DNA of 64,000 nucleotides from assembly GCF_964275005.1 (NCBI RefSeq), contig NC_092700.1, forward strand, positions 18,605,015 to 18,669,014, given 5' to 3'. This document shows, piece by piece, positions 54,001 to 62,278 of the stretch (position 1 is the stretch's first letter; every line of letters begins with the position of its first letter). Under the pieces are notes generated by a model, which was not told where the DNA came from, did no database searches, and saw only the letters and a list, made by a program, of their open reading frames with translations. The translations under genes were made by a program, and so were the position numbers. This DNA comes from Diadema setosum. Lineage: Eukaryota; Echinodermata; Echinoidea; Diadematoida; Diadematidae.

Positions 54001-57000
54001 TTGAATTGAATTGAATTGAATTGAATTGAGTTGAATTGAATTGAATTGAATTGAATTGAATTGAATTGAATTGAATTGAATTGAATTGAACTGAATTGAA
54101 TTGAACAAGTTTTATTATAAACCCATTGAGGACGAGTACCGAGTATACTTGGGCAAGTGTCTATGGGAAATGCGTGTTGTAGCAAAATAATTCCATCCTC
54201 AATGGGTTAAAAATCATGTTTGACAGCCAAAGGCTGAATGGCACATGTTTACAATCATGATCATAAAAACAGATTATTTCAGTACTCTGAATAAACAATT
54301 AATAAAGACATGATAACAGTAAACAAATGCAATAACTTTTTTTGCACAGCTAAAAAGAAAAAACTTGAAAAAAATACATACACAATAATGCCTTTTAGTC
54401 ATATCAAAATCATTACAGTGGTAACATGTGCCAAATCTCAAAACAAATGCTCAATCAGTGAGGGTACCAGCCCAAACCATACTAAGGTTGCTTTATCAAT
54501 AAGGTAAAGAAAGATAAGAAGTACAATGTATGCTGTCAACACAGCAACACACTGCTTGACACTGAGAAAAGAAAAATGCTGTTACTATCGCAACTAAATA
54601 ATTCAAATGAAACAAAAAGTAAATTTCCATACCAGCACATCACATCTGTCACATGTGCCAAATTTCAAATAAAATGCACAAAAAACTGAATAAATTGGCT
54701 TTATCCTACTAGATTATTACAGTATATGCAGTACAGGTCATGTTTCCTTGATTCAGTAAAATATCATAATATTGTTGCAGCTCGCACCACAAACTTGTAT
54801 GTACATACATGTAGACTTCCTAGACTGCTAATCATACTGTAGCATTTCAGTGCTTGTAGCGACATTGTTACCCTAGCATTAAATAATACAACTTTGGGGG
54901 TGATTAGATTAAAATAAAAAGGAATACTACCCAGATAGAGAAGTGCATATAGTTGTATGTGGTGAATTAAAGTATTTATATATACTTGTACAAGCAATAT
55001 TGTGAAAATTGATAAGATTGAAAAACGGCCTCTCAATGATAATGTTATCCTGTTGGGACTGTAAAAGATTCATTGTGGTCATGCCTAAAATGTCAAAAGT
55101 ATTAAAGTTCATTTAGGGGACGTGAATGCTTTAACAATCTTGAGTAAAGTAAAGTTTTCAATGAAACTGGGATGACATTTTATGCATAAGACAACTGCCA
55201 TGTGAGTGATACCGCTGTCAGCTGGAAAAAAATACACACCTAAAACTACCATTGACAACCCAATGAATTCACCTCTTTGGACGTGTAGATGTATGATTAA
55301 TGCACATTTATGTGTGTGTGTGTTTTATCGCAGATTATCGTCGAAAATTGCAATAAACAAACAGAACGATCTGCCCAACTATTCCTGGAGACCCCCTCAT
55401 TCAGTCTTGAGACCTTGATCATCAGAGAAGGAGGTAACATGAATATTCATAGGAGTCCGTACACGGGTCCATCTGATATCGACACAGGCACCATGATAGG
55501 AGATCGATCTGGCACTGTACACACTTTCGACGGTGTCATATTAAATATCGGCACTTGCAGTTCTCCTCCATGTGTCTTTGGGATGCAGACAGAAGTCGAT
55601 CTAGCAGCCACCATGGTGATTTACCCTGGGAGTGTGGTGCGAGTACCTTCCCACATCACTCTTAGAGGTGGTGTTACCCTGGACCTCTGTGGAGCCATTG
55701 ATGGCATCCAGGATGGACGCGTTGATGTCCGGAACGGAGGTTCCTTCTTGGCAAGCTACCCAGCCGAGACGGGTTTGCTTACGACGGAGATTGGAACCCT
55801 ACGGATCAATGAGTTTCATGTATACCAAAACGGTGTCTTTCGGGCATCCTCAAGGTGTGACCCAACCAACGAGGAACTTAACCTTGATTTTGCAGTATTT
55901 GAAACACTGTTTGGAGCCCTGTTTGACCCCTCAACTTTTAACCTCACAATGGCACATCCTACACTGGAGCCCTCTGGAAACTTGCTAGAGAATATAGAAT
56001 GTCCGACAAGTGGACATTTGACACTTCTTTCTGGCCAGAACTGCTCTTTGCCAACGGGATCCTTCACCTTTGAATCCATCACCGTCCATGGAGGTGCTTT
56101 CATCTCATTACAAGGAGATGTCAATGGAACAGTGCTCACTGAGATCACAGCTACAAGCCTGTATGTTTATCCTGGAGGAAGAATAGACGGCAATAGTGCC
56201 GGGTTAGCGCACTCTCCCTCCACTGCTGTGAACTCTGGGGGCAGCCACGGTGGATATGGTGGACTAGCTACTGAACCCCCCTTTGGAAGCATCATCAGTC
56301 CAAGGGCTTATGGAGCACCAGGATATGGATCGCCAGGGGGAGGCCAAATTACGATACAAATTCTTGACTGCATGGTGGTTGATGGCGTAATTTCAGTGGA
56401 TGGTGCTGAAGCAACTGCACTTGGACACGGAGGGGGAAGCGGTGGAAGTATCCTCATTGAAACACCGTGTTTGCGAGGCTTTGGAATGTTGTCTAGTCGA
56501 GGAGGGAATGTTTTGTCTGGGTCTGGTGGTGGTGGAAGTGGAGGCCGTATTGCAATTCATCTCAGTGAAGACAAGTATGACTTCGCTGGTTCCACTGTTG
56601 TTGATGGCGGAACTGGCTCTGAGGATGGCTCTACTGGGACCGTCTTCATACAAGATTCACGTGCACAAACTGAGCTGATCCTCTCCGGGCACACACCGAG
56701 AGCAACAAAGCTAGAACGGGCTGCATTAGGAAACCTTCACAGAATAGACAATCTTCACATTACCTCTGGATACCAGCTAGAAGTAAGTTCAAAATTTTCT
56801 GTATCGACACTACATGGAGATTCAACTGGACAAGTATTTGTCACCAGCAATGCACTCCTTCGAGTTGAACGTGTACATGATCAGCACCTTGGTACTCAAT
56901 GCTCCTTTGATGTTAGCGAAAACAGCACTCTGCTTCTTCCAAATGATACTGCAATCTCGTGTTCTGTTCAACCGTGTTTGAATCTGAGAGGAACTCTGTC

Positions 57001-60000
57001 AACGAATCAGCTTGTCCTCGCTAATGGTGGAAGTGCTCTAATATATGGTGAACTCCCAGTGTCCTCAATTGACCTCAGACGAGCAGCATCTCTTCATGTT
57101 CTCGATGGAGCAATTGTAGGTCACATGAGTGAGACCCAAGCGCTTAATGTGAGCAGCATTCAGATTGGAGTACAGGCACACCTCAGTGTGGGTGGAACTC
57201 TTACCGTCTACACTCAGGAGTTGCAAATACGAGAAGACTCGATGCTGACTTCCGATCTTCCTCCCGCTACAGATTCTGCATCACTCTCCATTTATTGCAA
57301 GGAGGCCTTCATCTCTAGAGGTGCCGTTCTTTCTGTCGACTCTCAGGGCTTTGTTGATGGCATTGGAAGTCCCCCAGACTTCAGATCAGGAGCTAGTCAT
57401 GGTGGCCAAGGGGGTGCATTCAGTGGTTCTGTAGGCAAGACATATGGGGCCAGTCACTTACCCAGAGAGCCTGGAAGTGGTGTCAGAGCTGACAATGGTT
57501 TATCTACACGAGGAGGAGGGGCTGTCATTTTTCGCGTCGAGGGGAATTTGGTGCTTGATGGTAGGGTTTCTGCAAATGGTCAAGATGGTTTTCCAGATGT
57601 TGGAGGAGGATCAGGAGGAAGTATCTCACTGATAGTCGGCAGAGACTTCAGTGGTCATGGAAGTGTCAGTGCTAATGGAGGTGCAGGGAGTGGCAGTTCC
57701 TCATCGGGAGCTGGGGGAGGACGAATTGCAATCTCTTCTTCCCAGAATGCAGGATTTTATGGAGTTCTAACAGCATTTGGTGGGGTGGGTAAAAGCAGTG
57801 GTGCTGCAGGAACAATATATGTCACTAACTCAGCAGATACAGCATCTTTGACTGTGGACAATAGTGGGACAGCAACAAGCAGCATGACTGTCTTTGATTC
57901 CTCAGAAAATGACACTTCCTTAGACATGCTTGTGATGAAAGGAAATGCGCAGCTCCAGCTGGAGACCCCTCCCAGTGCAAGGATCACAGTTCAAGAACTG
58001 GACGGGGACAGGACTTGTGCCATCCACATAGTTGGTGATCAAAAACTGTTTCTGGCAAAGACCCAAGCAACAGCCACAACCTACTATCTCTCCTGCGCAG
58101 TCACCGTTGGAGAGCATGCAGAACTGGCGCTCCCACCTGTAGTCTACATTAGATCATCTCTTGCAACAGACACTTCGTTAAGACTCTCTGGCCGCTTGAC
58201 TGACGTGAGTTCTCTCACCATTGGTGCAGGTGCCAGCGTGTTGGTAGATCACACAGCCCACACCGCTGCCTATGATACTGGAGGTGAATACCTCTTTGTA
58301 GATCCGCAGGGAACACTATCGGTTAGTGCAATTCAGTTGCATGGCCATTCACAGCTTGAATGTGCGCTCTCAACCAGCAGTGCTGTTCGTCTCATTCTCG
58401 TGTCAGAGCTTCATGTCAGGTATGGGGCTTCGATAAGGGGCGGGTGGCTTCAGATCACAACACCAATCCTAGACGTGGAATACGGTGGGCAAATCTCAGG
58501 TGACGGAGGTGGCTACGAGTCTGGACAAGGTCTTTGTCCAGGTGTGTCTGACCCAGGCAGTGGCTCAGGTGCTTGTCATGGTGGTGCTGGGGGTACCTCC
58601 TCCAGTGGTGCAAGCACATCTCCTCTGGTCAAAGGGAGTCTGTACGGCACAAAAGAGTTTGGGAGTGGTGGAGGTGATGGAGGTAGTGGGACCGGAGGAT
58701 CAGGTGGAGGCCTGGTGTCCATAGAGTCAGAACATTTAAGACTAGATGGTACCATCAGTGTCGATGGCCTTCCTGGCAGTGGTACAAGTGGTGGTGGCAG
58801 TGCAGGAGCACTTCACATATCTACACAGTCAATGTCTGGGTCAGGATCAGTGAGGGCTGCAGGCGGGAGTGGGGGAGATGTTGGTGGTGGTGGTGGAGGA
58901 GGGGGCCGGGCTGCTCTCTTCTTAACTTCGGAGAGTCAATTTACTGGCAGCTTTGTCGTTCATGGTGGCAGCGCTGCACTGAACAACCAAGCTGGAGCTT
59001 CAGGCACTGCATTAGTTTGGACATCCTTGGGAATCACTACCAGGAGAGAGCTTTACATTGACAATGATGGCGCTCTTTCACCCTCGCCGCTTCTGACCGT
59101 ACTCAATGAGACGCTGGAAGAACCCCACATTTTTTCCAAACTCAGCGTACGCAATGGTGTAATCTTGGAAACAGTAGGAGAGGACGTTGCCATGGTTGTA
59201 GACATCCTGGACAGTGATTCATCATGTACCATAGACGTCCACGACAGTATGATCCTGAGCATCGAGGCACAGCAACACAGCTCAATCTTTCACTGCAGCT
59301 TTGACGTTGAGTCGGATGGAGAGCTGAGGCTACCATCTAGTGTCATGTTTATGGGGCCTAGCAATCAGTTTTCAGGTAAGTGTCATGTAGATTATACTAT
59401 TGGTATTCATTAACTGTAATTTATTCAGTTCTCAGGGAAACTCCTAATGTGTAAACTTTTCAAATGCAATCAATCATCCTTTGATCTGACTCGGGGAATG
59501 TGGAAGAACATATCATAGAATACTGTAGGATTTCATATTCCCTGACGGGTTGAATAAAAATCTCAGTGAACTGATGAAATATCAGGCTTCTACAAGGGCA
59601 CCTTCCAAACTCCCGTATATATTGGTCAGTTGTGCGCTCGTACAAGTAGCAACATATACAAGTCAGACATGTAGGAAAATGCTTATCTAAAGTATGTTTT
59701 GTTTTGTTTTTTTCAAACAAATGATTCTAGCTCTTGAAATATGTCAATTCTCATTGTGTATTCACACCTTCTGATCAATACAACAAATCAAGTAGTAGTA
59801 ATACTTTCTGGTCCATCCTGCTTAGCATAACAGTGTAACTGTGTACCTGTGTCCTTCGCACATCATGCGATGCACTGTTTGTGTGACCACTCATTCTGCA
59901 GGAACCTTGACAAACATGTTTGAGCTCATCGTCGGTCCCGGCCAGACGCTCTCCCTCTCACCCCTAGCTCGCACAGCTGTAAATGTTGGGGGCGAATACA

Positions 60001-62240
60001 CATTCATCTCAGAGCGTGGAGTCTACAACCTGGCGTCACTTGTCATCCAGGAGCACGCAGCTCTTTCCTTTGACACCTCTGTGGCGGCAGATCAACCAGC
60101 CAGACTCTCTGTTGGACGGCTGCAAGTGGACTATGGGGGCGTCCTCCGCATTCCTTCCTTACTTTTGGAGGGCAATGAGATTGCTCTTCATCCGGGAGGT
60201 TCCATTGATCTGACAGGGGGAAGTGGCAGCTTCTCTCTTGAGGGACCAGGTGCTGAGGTGGTATGTTAACCAAAACCTCACTTGGAAAGCACATCTTTAT
60301 TGAACCTAGTTCATGCTGTTGATAGAGTAGATAGTGAAGGCAGAAGATGTGGATTTAATCAGTTTAATTTCCCAATATGCTCACTTTCTTGCCAGTATAA
60401 ACTGAATTAGTTCAGCTCTTCAAAATGTGAAACACTGTTATTTTCTTTCCATCGCTTTCCACAATCAAATAGCAAAATTATTTTATGTATTAGTGATACT
60501 ATATAAATAAACAGACCTTTGTGAGCAAGGATTACCATTTGTGTTAGTGACAGCTATTAGATACTGTATAAGCTGTAAATTATTCTTGTGAGGGTTTAAT
60601 TTTCATGAATTTCACAAATCACAGTTGGACCGCGAATTCAACAACATGCGAAAATGTCGCCATGCACTAGGGTAATAGCACATTTATAACAGCCTTGATG
60701 TCAATTCATGAAAACAACATCTCGCGAAAATGTCCTCCTCCTCATTCGCGAAAATACAATGTATCTGTGCGCAAAATAACAGCTTTTACAGTACCTACAG
60801 GTGTGTAATACATGTACATGTATGTGTAAATGACCTTTCTGTTGTTGACATTGCTCTTTGCTTTGCTACAAATGTAGAATGGGACTGGTGGAGGACATGG
60901 TGGCCGCGGAGGGTCACGGATGGGTGAAACGCTTCCTGGTGGTCCGGGGTACGGGGACGTCCTCCGGCCCGACGTTGGGGGCAGCAGGGGCGGTGATGGG
61001 ACTGTAGGACATGGAGGAGACGGTGGAGGATTTCTATCAATCACTCTGAGCGGATCGGCATCAATCGATGGTAATGGTGTTAAGATGTGTTCAGTACAGG
61101 ATTTGCTGGTGTTATCATTGTCCCATATCATACTCTCCATTCTTTTCCATGACATTTGCTGCTGCGACAATTGCTCCCTAAAATAACTGCACACTAATCC
61201 AAATATTAAATTTGCCATACATTTGAACTAACATTTCATCTCTCGTAAGATTTCATCTGTTCGTACAATTATTAAACTCTAAAGCTCTAATCTGTTACAC
61301 AAGTTCATAGTTGGATCAAAAGCTTAGTTGTACAAAATGTTTGTTGTGTAAGTCCAAGCTAATTTTTATCTTTTTGTTTTTTATGTCAAATGTTTTAGAT
61401 TGAGATAAGAATCTCAAACTTTACGTGCCATACACAAATGGTAAAGAGTCTATAGTATTATGTGTCTACTTTGCAGACCCCTTAGGTATAGGATACGTAC
61501 TACTGTATATCTGTACACTTTAATAGTATGTATGTATATTCACTGGTTAATGTTTGTAGCAACTAAGTCTTTTTTTGTTTCTAATCAAGTGTACAACATT
61601 CATTTGATATGAATGATCATATAGTGGTGTCATATTCAGATTAAGTTGATAGTGTCAAATTAGTTCTGATGGGCATGATGCAATAGATATTCATAGCAAT
61701 ATTCTGTTACCACCTTAAAGCAATAGAGCAAGTGTAAATTTTGATTGCACAGCAGGGTAAGCAAAATTTTTAAAAACTTTTTCAAGTTCATCATGTCATA
61801 TACAATAGAGCAAAATAAATCCTTTTCAATGATACCTCACTAGTCATCATACATGTACATTACAAGGAATATTCTTGAAGTTATGATCAAAACTATCTCA
61901 TGTTATCTTATTATTTTCTTTTTTTTTTTTTAGCAGTTCAATCCGAAATATTTCAAATTAGCAAATATGGAGTTAACTCGTTTTTGCAATCAAACTCTTT
62001 AAGTGTACTCTGTCTATCCATTTTGCCAGGTTTAATTTCAGTGGATGGGGGATCAGGTACTGGAGACAGCGGAGGAGGTAGCGGTGGCGGGATATACATC
62101 CAGGCCCAGGACGTGATTGGTGTTGGTACAATACGTGCCAGAGGAGGGGCTGGAGCAGGCGTCGGTGGTGGAGGATCAGGGGGCAGAATAGCACTCTACA
62201 TGCAGAATAGGTTCATTTTTGTTTTGTTTTGTTTTATTTA

Positions 62241-62278
<38 letters not shown>

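Noticed and set aside
53860..54185. Two minus-strand frames encoding SIQFN repeats
   Set aside because: They are translations of the TTGAA microsatellite.
55310..55333. ATG at 55310 as the start of a separate 1,367-residue gene
   Set aside because: These 24 bases lie before a good acceptor (TTTATCGCAG). The phase at 55334 matches exon 42 exactly, and the protein continues module 8 without a break.
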